From: Planctomycetota bacterium
GTDB lineage: Bacteria; Planctomycetota; UBA1135; JACQFD01
Assembly: GCA_016792805.1 (NCBI GenBank)
Contig: JAEUHX010000046.1
Coordinates: 1-64,000 of the forward strand
Length of the DNA: 64,000 nt
Direction of reading: 5' to 3'
In this document: one piece after another, positions 16,463 through 24,937 of the stretch
Layout: each line of letters starts with the position of its first letter
Numbering within the stretch: position 1 is the stretch's first letter
Program-made: the position numbers and the translations under genes
Notes under the pieces: model-generated
What the model saw: the letters and a program-made list of their open reading frames with translations, nothing else
Database searches by the model: none
What the model was told of the DNA's origin: nothing

Positions 16463-17317
16463 ATGGACGTTCTCCTCCCCCGCTTCTATGGCATGTGTTT
16501 CGGCGTGCGCGACGCGCTCGCGGCGGCAAACGCGCACCCGGCGCCCCATCGGGTCACGCTTTTTGGTGAACTTGTACACAACGAACAAGTGAACTCGCGC
16601 CTCGCGGAGCGGGGATTCCGCGCGCAGCCGGAGGGCGAGCGATCCCTGCCCACGACGCCGGAGGTGCTCATCACTGCCCACGGCGTGAGCGACCGCGAGC
16701 GCGCTCGCCTCGAGAGCGCGGGTCTCACGATCGTGGATACCACATGTCCACTCGTGCGCTCCGCCCACGCCGCGGCGCGCAAGCTCGATGCGGAGGGCCG
16801 ATTTGTGGTGGTGGTCGGACGCGCCGACCATGTCGAAGTGCGCGGCCTCGTTGGCGACCTAAGCCGATTTGTGGTGATCGCCGGAGCGCAGGAGGCGCGC
16901 CGCTACGAAGCGGACGCCATCGGGATTCTCTCGCAGACGACGACATCTCCGGCGGAGTTCGAAGCGGCGGTCGCATCAGTACGAAATCACAATCCGCAGG
17001 CATCCGTCTCCGTGATCGACACGATCTGTAAGCCGACGCGCGACCGCCAAGAGGGTCTCGCGGAGCTGCTGGCCGCGGTCGAAGCGCTGGTCGTCGTCGG
17101 AGGCGTCCACTCGCGCAACACGCGCGAGCTCGTGCGCAGCGCCGAACGCGCGGGCGTGCGTGCGCTTCATGTGCAGTCGGCCGCACAGCTCGACCCGACA
17201 TGGTTCGTCGGCGTGCGGCGCGTCGGCCTCACCGCGGGCACCTCAACGCTTCCCGAAACGCTCGACGAGGTCTATCAGGCGCTCGTCGCCCTCGACGGGA
17301 TTCCGTCAAGGGTTTGA
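16463..17317 (+). CDS. ispH: 4-hydroxy-3-methylbut-2-enyl diphosphate reductase
   Basis: The last enzyme of the MEP isoprenoid pathway, an iron-sulfur protein making IPP and DMAPP from HMBPP in the cytoplasm. The three cluster cysteines are at Cys12 (GMCFGVRDA), Cys95 (VDTTCPLV) and Cys189 (IDTICKPTRDRQ). His39 (GELVHNEQV), His123 and the catalytic Glu125 (ADHVEVRG) and the Thr cluster at 159-161 (SQTTTSP) are present. The C-terminal GLTAGTSTLPETLDEV matches the family. At 284 residues it is shorter than the E. coli enzyme (316) but complete. ATG 16463 starts immediately before the first strand. Its end overlaps the convergent gene by 12 bp. Confidence 0.93.
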   Translation: MDVLLPRFYGMCFGVRDALAAANAHPAPHRVTLFGELVHNEQVNSRLAERGFRAQPEGERSLPTTPEVLITAHGVSDRERARLESAGLTIVDTTCPLVRSAHAAARKLDAEGRFVVVVGRADHVEVRGLVGDLSRFVVIAGAQEARRYEADAIGILSQTTTSPAEFEAAVASVRNHNPQASVSVIDTICKPTRDRQEGLAELLAAVEALVVVGGVHSRNTRELVRSAERAGVRALHVQSAAQLDPTWFVGVRRVGLTAGTSTLPETLDEVYQALVALDGIPSRV

Positions 17318-17884
17318 AGATTCAGGAGGCTCGATGCCGGGCGACGCGCTGCCCGAGGGCGCGCCACTCTCGGACGGGCCCGGTGACGTCGGCCGCCGTC
17401 GTCGCCCGCGAGTGTTCAAGAAAAAGCGCCCCGTGTCATAGCTGAATCCGAAGATCTCGCCGTAGCGCCCCCATTTGAGTAACGTTCCGTAGAGCTCCTC
17501 GGGGTCGGCCGACGGAATCAGGATCGCGAGCTCCTCCAGAATCTCGGATTTCTCCACCGCCTTCTCCGGGTGGTTCGAGAGGAACTCCATGAAGAAGCGC
17601 ACGAGCGGGAGCTTCTCCATCTGCTCCTTCACGATCGCCTTCTTCGTATTCATGTCGGCATCGACGACCTGCTTGCCGAGCGGTTGGAGCACGACATCGC
17701 CGCCGGGCGTGTGCACAAAGCTGAGCATCTCGGCTCCTCGCAACACGGGCAGCAGCGCCGCCGTGTCGAGCTGGAGCTGCTGCGCGAGCCGATAGACGTC
17801 GGCGCGCGAGCCCGCATCGTCGAGGACCTTGAGGAGCCCGAGGATCTCGGTAATCCCGACGGTCGGCAGAGGTTCGGCGAACAT
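17306..17884 (-). CDS. AAA-associated domain protein of an ABC transporter
   Basis: A 192-residue protein matching the AAA-associated C-terminal domain (PF09821) that normally trails nitrate/sulfonate-type ABC ATPases. TEILGLLKVLDDAGSRADVYRLAQQL at the N-terminus is a winged-helix-like segment, and ALLKWGRYGEIFGFSYDTGRFFL near residue 160 is the hallmark C-terminal motif. Here it is a separate gene 92 bp downstream of the ATPase instead of fused to it. The tail is Arg/Pro/Ser-rich and disordered. It probably modulates the ATPase. Start ATG 17884 (MFAEPLPTVGITE) was chosen over 17923. Its end overlaps ispH by 12 bp. Confidence 0.82.
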   Translation of the reverse strand: MFAEPLPTVGITEILGLLKVLDDAGSRADVYRLAQQLQLDTAALLPVLRGAEMLSFVHTPGGDVVLQPLGKQVVDADMNTKKAIVKEQMEKLPLVRFFMEFLSNHPEKAVEKSEILEELAILIPSADPEELYGTLLKWGRYGEIFGFSYDTGRFFLNTRGRRRRPTSPGPSESGAPSGSASPGIEPPESSNP

Positions 17885-17976
17885 CGCGTGCGGCTCCAAG
17901 TCTACGCGCCGACCGGGGGCCAAGCACGGACGTGCCTGGAGGGCTCGGGGAGGGCGGGCTGGCGGTCCATGGTCGG

Positions 17977-18735
17977 TCAGACGATCAAAGAGAACACGCG
18001 GTCGACGATCTCGTTGAATGCGGCGGAGTTTTTCTGCCGCGGGCGCGGCAGCTCGATGCGCAGGTCGTCGCGCACGCGCCCCGGCGATCCGGCGATCACC
18101 ACGACGCGGTCGGCCAGCTCGACGGCCTCCTCGATCAGGTGCGTCACCAGCACGACCGTATTCACCGGCAGGCTCGAGTCGGACCAGATCTCCAGCAGCT
18201 CCTCGCGGAGGCTGACCGAGGTGAGCGCGTCGAGCGCCGAGAAGGGCTCGTCCATCAGCAGGAGCTTTGGCTCCACCGCCAGCGCCCGCGCGAGGCCAAC
18301 GCGCTGCTTCATGCCGCCCGAGAGCTCCCGCGGGTACGCCTCCTCGTGGCCGTCGAGGCCGACCTTGTCGAGGTAGTAGGCGACGCGGGATTTCGCCGCC
18401 GATGGGTCGATCCCACGCGCTTCGAGTCCGAGCCGCACGTTCTGCTCGACCGTGAGCCAGGGGAAGAGGGCGAACGACTGGAACACGAGCGCCGAATCGC
18501 CATTCACGCCGCGCAGCTCGCGCCCTTCGAAAAGCACGCGCCCCTTCGTGGGCTGCGTGAGTCCCGCCATCAGCCGAAGGAGCGTCGACTTGCCGACTCC
18601 CGACGGGCCGACGATCGCCACAAAATCGCCGTCGGCGACCTTCAGCGAGATCTCCTCGAGGATGAGGCTCTCGGTGTGCTCGCGCCGGAAGCTTTTGCTC
18701 AGCCGATCGAGCTCGAGGAGCGGGACGTTGGCCAT
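17977..18735 (-). CDS. ABC transporter ATP-binding protein (nitrate/sulfonate/taurine type)
   Basis: A 252-residue ATPase with all expected motifs: Walker A GPSGVGKST near residue 42, Q-loop VFQSFALFPW, signature LSGGMKQRVGLARAL, Walker B LLLMDEPFSALD and H-loop VLVTHLIEEA. The FPWLTVEQNV phrase after the Q-loop is typical of SsuB/TauB/NrtD. It energises the fused permease encoded 15 bp upstream in the same leftward operon. No substrate-binding protein is adjacent, so the transported compound and even direction are unknown. The start ATG 18735 is close to the permease stop. Confidence 0.9.
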   Translation of the reverse strand: MANVPLLELDRLSKSFRREHTESLILEEISLKVADGDFVAIVGPSGVGKSTLLRLMAGLTQPTKGRVLFEGRELRGVNGDSALVFQSFALFPWLTVEQNVRLGLEARGIDPSAAKSRVAYYLDKVGLDGHEEAYPRELSGGMKQRVGLARALAVEPKLLLMDEPFSALDALTSVSLREELLEIWSDSSLPVNTVVLVTHLIEEAVELADRVVVIAGSPGRVRDDLRIELPRPRQKNSAAFNEIVDRVFSLIV

Positions 18736-18750
18736 CGGTGGGTGCGCGCC

Positions 18751-20469
18751 CTACGCGTCCATGCGGAAGCGCGACTCCGCATACTCATAGAGGCGATGCC
18801 ACACCATGCGATTCAGCACCGCGACGGCAAGAAGCATCGCGAGAATATTGAGCGCCAAGGGGACGGGATCGTAGTGATCCCCCGAGGCCGCAAGCAAACG
18901 GGCGCCGATGCCGTCGCATTCATACACGTCGGTCCCCACCTGGAATCGCTCTGCCACGTTGAGCGCGTTCCAGCCGCCGCCCCAGGCGGTGACGCTGCCG
19001 GTGACGAGCGACGGCGCGATCGCCGGCAACACGAGGCGGCGCGCGCGCTGGACGCCATTCAGGCCAATCGAGCGCGCAGCCTCCTGGAGGTCGGCGGGGA
19101 TCCGCTTCACCGCTTCGATCAAGTTAAATAATAGATACCACTGCATGCCGGTCATCAGCATGGCCACCACGGTGAGGTTCACCCCGAGCACGGGCTGCAG
19201 CACGCGCGCCATCAGCGGCCAGACGGCCACAGCCGGCACGGCGGCCAGCACTTCTGCGAGCGGCGTCACGAGCCGATCGCGCCGCACATCGCGCGCGACC
19301 CATAGTGCCAACGGCAGCGTCCAGGCGAGCGTCAGCGAGTAGGCGCCGAAGATCCGAAGAAACGATTTCGCGAGCGCATAGGGCACTGTCCACGACGAGT
19401 CGGGCCACGGGCGCATCAGCGCGACCGTCATCGCCGCCGCGCCGCCGATCGTTAGAAATCCGAGGCTGCCGAAAAATGCCAATAATGCCATTTTCCCAAG
19501 CCACGGCTTCGGGCCCGCTGGCTTCGCAACCGGCACCGCCGCGGGCGCCGAGCGCCTGCGCCAGCGCCTTCCCGCCCACTGCGCCGCCGACACCACGCTC
19601 TCGCGCAGCCGGCGCGCCGTGAGGGAGCGCTTCCACCAATCGAGGACCGCCGAGGGAAGCTCCTCCTCCGACGACGCCGTGTCGTAGCGGAACTTCCGCG
19701 CCCAGCTCGTGAGCGGGCGCCAAAGCAACAGCTCCATCGAAAGCACGAGCGCCAGCACCACCGAGAAGCCCGCTGCAAAACGCAACACCTGGAACTCGGG
19801 CGAAACCGCGTCGGCGAGATAAGAACCGATGCCCCGAACGCGATGGTGGGGATCCACAATTTCGCAAGCCGTCAGGAAATACCAACCGTTGGCCCACGAA
19901 GCGATCGAGTTGGAAATGAGTTGCGGAGCGCACGCGGGAAGGAGCAGCCGGAAGAACCGCGCCCGCCGGTCGAGCCCGAAGGCATCGGCCGCAAGGCGCA
20001 AGTCTTCTGGAATTTGTGTCAATCCCTCATACACGCCGAAGGCCAGGTTCCAGACCTGAACACTGAAGATCAAAAATATGCAGGCCAGCTCGACCCCCAC
20101 CTCCGTGTCGCCGAGCAGCGCCCCCGACGACTGGATGAATACCACAAGTACGACGGGGAAGAGCGCCGGGATCGGAATCGATTGCCCGACATCCAGCAAA
20201 GGCAACAGATATCGGCGCGCCGCTGGAATCGTCGCCGCGGCAAATCCGTAGGCCACCGCAAAAAGCAGCGACAGCGTGTAGGCGATCGACATACGCGCCA
20301 TCGACGCGAATCCCGACACCAACAGCCCCGGCGCTTCCCGCGGAACTTTCTTCGCCGTCGGCCCGATCCATTGCGCCGCGAGCGCGAACGCGATCACTCC
20401 GGCAAGCACGCCAAAGGTGATCGCGATCTCTCGCGGCTGAAATCGAATTCGGATTCGAGGGAATCGCAT
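18751..20469 (-). CDS. Fused double-domain ABC transporter permease
   Basis: A 572-residue permease with two binding-protein-dependent transport domains in one chain, about twelve membrane helices. Each half has an EAA loop contacting the ATPase: DLRLAADAFGLDRRARFFRL in the first and DLQEAARSIGLNGVQRARRL in the second. A basic cytoplasmic linker (about residues 255-310, with RRLRESVVSAAQWAGRRW) joins them. Single-chain two-domain permeases occur with AAA-associated-domain partners in a subgroup of nitrate/sulfonate-like systems. ATG 20469 (MRFPRIRIRFQPRE) is preferred over GTG 20508. The transporter is complete except for a solute-binding protein. Confidence 0.87.
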   Translation of the reverse strand: MRFPRIRIRFQPREIAITFGVLAGVIAFALAAQWIGPTAKKVPREAPGLLVSGFASMARMSIAYTLSLLFAVAYGFAAATIPAARRYLLPLLDVGQSIPIPALFPVVLVVFIQSSGALLGDTEVGVELACIFLIFSVQVWNLAFGVYEGLTQIPEDLRLAADAFGLDRRARFFRLLLPACAPQLISNSIASWANGWYFLTACEIVDPHHRVRGIGSYLADAVSPEFQVLRFAAGFSVVLALVLSMELLLWRPLTSWARKFRYDTASSEEELPSAVLDWWKRSLTARRLRESVVSAAQWAGRRWRRRSAPAAVPVAKPAGPKPWLGKMALLAFFGSLGFLTIGGAAAMTVALMRPWPDSSWTVPYALAKSFLRIFGAYSLTLAWTLPLALWVARDVRRDRLVTPLAEVLAAVPAVAVWPLMARVLQPVLGVNLTVVAMLMTGMQWYLLFNLIEAVKRIPADLQEAARSIGLNGVQRARRLVLPAIAPSLVTGSVTAWGGGWNALNVAERFQVGTDVYECDGIGARLLAASGDHYDPVPLALNILAMLLAVAVLNRMVWHRLYEYAESRFRMDA

Positions 20470-20580
20470 GCGCGCCGACGCCGCCGTCGACGAGACAGCC
20501 TGCGGCACAGGGCGCGCGAACAGTACCGCGCCCCCTGTGCCGCCGCGGCGCGAAATCCGCGCACCGCGGGACTCGGATCG

Positions 20581-21486
20581 TTATAGATCCTCGTCGTCGT
20601 CATCCTCCGAATCGTCGTCGTCGTCGTCCGGCGCGCCGCCTCCGCCTTGGGTCGCCGGCTTTGCGGGCTTGTCGAGCGCCTTGACGGCGCGCAGCCGCTC
20701 AAGAGCTTTCTTGACGCGGGCGCCGAGGGCCGACGGCTCGGCGGCGGCGTCGGCGAGGGCAGTCCGTGCCGCCTCCACCGTCTTTGTTGCGTCTTCACGC
20801 ATCCCTTCCTTCAGAAAGCTGAGAGCCACGCGGTCGAAAGCTCGCACGCGATCGACCGGATCGGCGCCCCGCTCCGCCACGGCGCGCCACGCTTCACGCG
20901 CTTTCCCGTGCTCCTTCGCCTGCTCATGGATTGTGCCGACCCAATAGAGCGCGTCGTCGCGTGTGCCTGCTTCGTCAGCAAACTCCGTCGCGGCGCGGCG
21001 GTATGCCTCGAGAGCCTTTCCCAGCTCCTTCGATCGACGATACAGATGGCCAGTCTCGAGCACTGCCCGCGCCGAGAGCTTGCGGTCGGCTCCGATGGAA
21101 ATCACTTTTGCGAAGGCCTCGCGCGCACCGTCGGCTTTTCCGAGCTTCCGGCGAAGCTCTCCCATTCGGAAGGACGCGAGAGCCCCTTCCGCTTTCGCGT
21201 CGGGGAAAAGTGACAGAACGGCGGCGTATGCCTCCTCCGCCTTCTCCGTGAGCGCGCGGCGCTCGGCACCAGTGCCCTTCACGGCGCGGCGCGCCTCATC
21301 GGCCTTCTTGAGCTGAGCCTTTGCATCAGCCGCCCGCTCCACGCGGGCTCCCCCGGCGCTCTGAGCCAGCGCCGGAGCGATTGCCGAACTGCCGGCCGCG
21401 GCAATGGCCGCTGCCAGCGCCACCACGCGCACGGCTCCTACTGCACCTCTCATCCACTCCAAATGGGACATCATCCAAGCGTTCAT
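20581..21486 (-). CDS. TPR-repeat periplasmic protein with polyacidic tail
   Basis: A 301-residue protein. ATG 21486 overlaps the stop of the sigma-factor gene (ATGA), showing translational coupling. A hydrophobic signal (about residues 17-42, VVALAAAIAAAGSSAIAPALA) is followed by tetratricopeptide-like helix pairs: KAEEAYAAVLSLFPDAKAEG, GHLYRRSKELGKALEAYRRA and VGTIHEQAKEHGKAREAWRA. The last 20 residues are almost all Asp/Glu. The fold suggests a protein-binding scaffold in the envelope. Coupling to an ECF sigma factor hints that it may be its regulator or effector; no zinc-binding anti-sigma motif is seen. A longer frame to 21681 is not supported. Confidence 0.75.
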   Translation of the reverse strand: MNAWMMSHLEWMRGAVGAVRVVALAAAIAAAGSSAIAPALAQSAGGARVERAADAKAQLKKADEARRAVKGTGAERRALTEKAEEAYAAVLSLFPDAKAEGALASFRMGELRRKLGKADGAREAFAKVISIGADRKLSARAVLETGHLYRRSKELGKALEAYRRAATEFADEAGTRDDALYWVGTIHEQAKEHGKAREAWRAVAERGADPVDRVRAFDRVALSFLKEGMREDATKTVEAARTALADAAAEPSALGARVKKALERLRAVKALDKPAKPATQGGGGAPDDDDDDSEDDDDEDL

Positions 21487-22097
21487 CTCTTCACTCCTCG
21501 TTGTGCACGGCGATCCGGCGAACCACTCGCCTGGCTCCCGTGCTCGAGATCGGGTTGGCTCGTCGTGATCCGCCCAGCGCGCAGCCGCGCCTCGACGAGC
21601 TTGCGAAGGCGCAACTTGGTGCGGCGCAGGCGCGAGAGCATCGCGGCACGCGAGACTCCCGCTTCCTCTGCCAAGGCGCACGCCCTGAAGTTCTTATAGT
21701 AAAACTTCAAGAATGCCGCGCGCTCCGTCTCAGGGAACGCGCCGAGCGCCTCGCGCACCGTCATCCATAATTGCTCGCGCGAGGACAGCTCCCCGTCGCA
21801 GCCTCGGACCAGCGGATGTTGAGGATCTTCGACGCTGAGCAGAGTGTCGTCGATGCCTCGCTCACGAAGGCGTCGACGCTTGCTTCGCGATGCGACGCGC
21901 ATCGCAGCGCGCCGAAGCTCCTCGCCGTCGGGCCATGGCGCACCGCGCTCTACGGCGATCCACGCCGCAAGCCACGCATCCTGCAGCGCATCCTCCGCGG
22001 CGTGCGCATCGCGCGACCACCGGCCGAGATACGGCAGGCAGCGCCGACGCACGTCGAAATACACAGATTCGAAATCAGGAGCGCTGTGCGAGGCCAT
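21483..22097 (-). CDS. ECF-type RNA polymerase sigma factor
   Basis: A 204-residue sigma-70-family protein. Region 2 is at about residues 10-70 (YFDVRRRCLPYLGRWSRDAH, then AEDALQDAWLAAW) and region 4 at about 125-180 (FPETERAAFLKFYY, SRAAMLSRLRRTKLRLRKL). There is no region 1.1 or 3, so it is an extracytoplasmic-function type with core-binding and promoter-reading domains only. ATG 22097 was chosen over 22130 because the extension is Arg/Ala filler. The C-terminal 30 residues are disordered and overlap the downstream TPR gene start. It probably drives its own operon; the divergent flagellar operon is 325 bp away. Confidence 0.85.
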   Translation of the reverse strand: MASHSAPDFESVYFDVRRRCLPYLGRWSRDAHAAEDALQDAWLAAWIAVERGAPWPDGEELRRAAMRVASRSKRRRLRERGIDDTLLSVEDPQHPLVRGCDGELSSREQLWMTVREALGAFPETERAAFLKFYYKNFRACALAEEAGVSRAAMLSRLRRTKLRLRKLVEARLRAGRITTSQPDLEHGSQASGSPDRRAQRGVKR

Positions 22098-22422
22098 GGG
22101 GTGCCGTGCGGATCGCGCCGCCGGCAACACAAGGACGCGGGCGCCGACTCTGTCGTCGCGGTTCCGCCTCTCCGCGCCCCGCTCGCAATCGCACGTTGGG
22201 ATCTCAGGGCCACTTGCACTCTTTTGTAGCTTTGGTGGAACCGAGCGCCGTGCGCGCCCCTGTCCCTCGCCGACGCGACCCGCCTGTCACGGAATGTTCT
22301 TCCACAGGAGCGCAACCCAGCCCTGGAAGAACTTTCCAACCACCCGCCTCGGCGAGCGCCGCGCCGCAGAGAAACCGACATGCCCCAGATGGCAACCGGA
22401 TTGCGAGAGATCCGGCAGATCC
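22098..22422. other. Divergent intergenic region between sigma factor and flagellar operon
   Basis: These 325 bp have no plausible gene. They must hold the promoters for the leftward sigma-factor operon and the rightward flagellar operon. The only recognisable site is a sigma-54-like sequence at 22390-22404, listed separately. I see no strong hairpin or terminator. Confidence 0.6.
22390..22404 (+). promoter_or_regulatory. Sigma-54-like -24/-12 promoter before flgF
   Basis: TGGCAACCGGATTGC has the TGGC-N7-TTGC arrangement with correct GG-to-GC spacing for sigma-54. The predicted transcript start would fall about 8 bp before ATG 22423, unusually close, so a role is uncertain. No ribosome-binding site would be left in the leader. 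Confidence 0.35.
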
Positions 22423-23139
22423 ATGCAGACCGGCCTCTACCAATCCGCGTCGTCCCTGAGCGCACTCTCTCAGGTGCAGGACACGCTCGCCTTCAACCTC
22501 GCCCAGAGCTCCACCGTCGCCTACAAGCGGCGCGCGCTCACGATGGGCACCTTCGCTCAGCAGCTCAACATGGCAGGCGCGCAGGTTTCGCTGCCTCAGC
22601 CGATCGAGCGCATCGACTACAGCCAGGGGACGCTGATGCCCACGGGCAACGTCCTCGACCTCGCCATCCAGAATCCAATCGACGGGAAATCGAGCGGCTT
22701 CTTCAAGCTCAATACTCCAAACGGCCCGCGCTACACGCGCGGCGGCACGTTCTCAATCACCACAGATGGCTCGCTCGTGAACATGAACGGCGACAAGCTG
22801 GCGATGAACGGGCCGATCCCCGACATCAATGCGCCGATCACGATCGACGAGAACGGAAACATCAGTCAAAACGGCCGAGCGACGGGGATCAAGATCACCC
22901 TGGTCGACTTTCCTGACCTCCAGCGGGTCGTGCCCGAGGGGGCGTTCCGATACTCCGCCGATCCGGCCAGCGAGCGCGCATCGCTCGCCGCCATTCGAAG
23001 CGGATACCTCGAGCGCAGCAACGCCGACCCCGTCGACCAGCTCGTACAGCTCATCACTATTCATCGCTCCTTCGAATCGTCGACCCGCGCCATGCGCACC
23101 CTCGACGAGGCCCTGCAGCGAACCACCACGCGCACATAA
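22423..23139 (+). CDS. flgF: Flagellar basal-body rod protein FlgF
   Basis: A 238-residue proximal rod protein. The N-terminus (MQTGLYQSASSLSALSQVQD) and the C-terminus (DQLVQLITIHRSFESSTRAM) are the two heptad helices that pack together in rod and hook proteins, and the middle is a beta domain (GPRYTRGGTFSITTDGSLVN). It precedes flgG by 20 bp, which is the usual FlgF position, and it differs from FlgG in lacking the LANVNTTAFKRS motif. The long open frame upstream to 21844 belongs to non-coding divergent DNA; ATG 22423 gives the family N-terminus. Exported by the flagellar type III apparatus. Confidence 0.9.
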   Translation: MQTGLYQSASSLSALSQVQDTLAFNLAQSSTVAYKRRALTMGTFAQQLNMAGAQVSLPQPIERIDYSQGTLMPTGNVLDLAIQNPIDGKSSGFFKLNTPNGPRYTRGGTFSITTDGSLVNMNGDKLAMNGPIPDINAPITIDENGNISQNGRATGIKITLVDFPDLQRVVPEGAFRYSADPASERASLAAIRSGYLERSNADPVDQLVQLITIHRSFESSTRAMRTLDEALQRTTTRT

Positions 23140-23159
23140 TTGTACTCTGGAGAACCCCA

Positions 23160-23948
23160 ATGATTCGAGCGCTCTACACGGCAGCCACCGGCATGAAGGG
23201 CCAGCAGTTCGCCGTCGACGTGATTGCCAACAATCTGGCAAACGTCAATACGACGGCCTTCAAGCGAAGCCAAGTGCAGTTCCGCGACCTGCTCTACTCA
23301 ACGCTGCAGGCGCCGGGCGCCACATCGAGCAGCGGCCAGATTCTTCCCACGGGATTACAGATCGGCTCCGGCTCGGAAATCGCAGCGACCTCGCGCGTCG
23401 GCCTCCAGGGCGTGCCTGAGATCACCGGGCGTCCCTACGACATCGCCGTGCAAGGAGAAGGCTTCTTCAAGGTCCGCACGCAGAGCGGAGAGCTCGCCTA
23501 CACGCGAAATGGTGCGTTCAATCTCGATGCCCAGGGCCGCCTGGTCACCTCGGAGGGATTCCTCCTCGATCCGCCGATCACCATTCCCCCGACGGCGCTG
23601 AACGTACAGATCGCGAAAGATGGAACAGTTTCATACAATTTGGCGGGACAGGCCGACTCGCAGACGGCCGGGCAGATCCTGCTCACGCGCTTCGCGAACA
23701 CAGCCGGCTTGCGCACCGAGGGATCGAATCTTCTCTATCCGACGGGCGCGTCGGGACAACCGCAGGATTCCGCGCCCGGCACCAACGGCGCCGGCATGCT
23801 CCTGCAGGGGACGCTGGAGCGGTCGAACGTGGAAGTGGCCTCGGAGCTCGTCAACCTCATCATTGCGCAGCGCTCCTACGAAGTGAACTCGCGCGCGATC
23901 CGCTCGAGCGACGAGATGATGCAACAGGTCAATAATCTCGCGCGATAA
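23160..23948 (+). CDS. flgG: Flagellar basal-body distal rod protein FlgG
   Basis: A 262-residue distal rod subunit, the usual FlgG length. MIRALYTAATGMKGQQ at the start and the ANNLANVNTTAFKRSQV segment are diagnostic, and the C-terminus ends with LVNLIIAQRSYEVNSRAIRS, the paired helix. GEGFFKVRTQSGELAYTRNGAFNLDAQGRLVTSEGF is split here by the core beta fold. It assembles the drive shaft through the peptidoglycan and outer membrane rings. It lies 20 bp after flgF and 11 bp before flgA in one operon. Confidence 0.96.
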   Translation: MIRALYTAATGMKGQQFAVDVIANNLANVNTTAFKRSQVQFRDLLYSTLQAPGATSSSGQILPTGLQIGSGSEIAATSRVGLQGVPEITGRPYDIAVQGEGFFKVRTQSGELAYTRNGAFNLDAQGRLVTSEGFLLDPPITIPPTALNVQIAKDGTVSYNLAGQADSQTAGQILLTRFANTAGLRTEGSNLLYPTGASGQPQDSAPGTNGAGMLLQGTLERSNVEVASELVNLIIAQRSYEVNSRAIRSSDEMMQQVNNLAR

Positions 23949-23959
23949 GGAGCGCCCCC

Positions 23960-24919
23960 GTGATCCGCCTATTTCTCGCACTTCTCGCCCTCCTCGGCAC
24001 CGACGGGCCGCCGGCGGCCGCCCCGGTGACGCGCGTGAAGCTGCGCCCGCAGGTCACCGTGCTGAGCGGAGAACTCTCCCTCTCCGATCTCGCGGAGATC
24101 GACGGTCCACGCTCCGCCGACGTCCGGAAACTAAGAATCGGCTACGCGCCCGCGGTGGGTGCCGAGCGCAAGCTCCTCGCCTCCGTCGTCGAGGCAAAGC
24201 TCTCGGCGCTCGGCAAGCGCGAGGAGTTTGTCCTCGAGGGTGCCGGTACTGTGATCAGTACAGAAGCGCACCGCATCGAAGGCGCCGAGCTCGCTTCCCG
24301 AGTCGAGAGCGCGCTGCGCGCACGGGCTGCCGAAGGCGCCCGCATCGAGATCCTCGCCCAGCCCGCCGAGTTCGCGGTGGCGATGCCCCGAGCCGGAGCG
24401 GCCGCCATCGAGCTCGACGTCCGTCTTCCCGAGCGCGATCTGCGCGGCGCGCTCACCGTCGATGTGCTCGCCAAGTGTGGGCATGAGCTTCTCGGCACGT
24501 CGTCGGTCCAAGTGCGCGTCACTCTCGAAGCCGAGGTGCTCGTCGCGTCGGCGCCGATCGGCAAGGGCGACCCGATCGATCCGAGCAAACTCACTCTCAA
24601 GAAAGTTGATATCACGCAGCTCAAGTCGCAGCCCCTGCGCCACTCCGATGCGCTCATCGGTCGCGTGGCGGCGCGAGCCATCGCGAGCGGCGAAGTGCTC
24701 GCCTCCGACGACTTCGCACTCGCCCCCGTTTTTCGCAAGGGTGAACGCACGACCCTCGTGATCGTCCGCGGCAGCCTCCGCATCGAGGCCGCCGTGCGCG
24801 TCGATGCGGACGCCGTCGTCGGCGCACGCGTTCCGATCACCTGTCTCGAGACCGAAAAGACGCTCCTTGCCCGCGTCTCCCCGCAGGGCACCCTTCAGCT
24901 CATTGCTCAGGATAAGTAA
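23960..24919 (+). CDS. flgA: Flagellar P-ring formation chaperone FlgA
   Basis: A 319-residue periplasmic protein starting with GTG 23960 and a short signal peptide (MIRLFLALLALLG). The C-terminal SAF-type domain (about residues 190-319) shows APIGKGDPIDPSKLTLKKVD, IGRVAARAIASGEVL and VGARVPI, which fit FlgA. FlgA assists assembly of the FlgI P ring. At 319 residues it is longer than the E. coli protein (219), the extra being an N-terminal domain (residues 20-180). Position between flgG and flgH in the operon supports the call. Confidence 0.88.
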   Translation: MIRLFLALLALLGTDGPPAAAPVTRVKLRPQVTVLSGELSLSDLAEIDGPRSADVRKLRIGYAPAVGAERKLLASVVEAKLSALGKREEFVLEGAGTVISTEAHRIEGAELASRVESALRARAAEGARIEILAQPAEFAVAMPRAGAAAIELDVRLPERDLRGALTVDVLAKCGHELLGTSSVQVRVTLEAEVLVASAPIGKGDPIDPSKLTLKKVDITQLKSQPLRHSDALIGRVAARAIASGEVLASDDFALAPVFRKGERTTLVIVRGSLRIEAAVRVDADAVVGARVPITCLETEKTLLARVSPQGTLQLIAQDK

Positions 24920-24937
24920 CCATCTAGGAGAGCTTCC

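Noticed and set aside
20468..20947. Ser/Arg-rich rightward frame opposite the TPR and permease genes
   Set aside because: It is antisense of the acidic tail and low in complexity.
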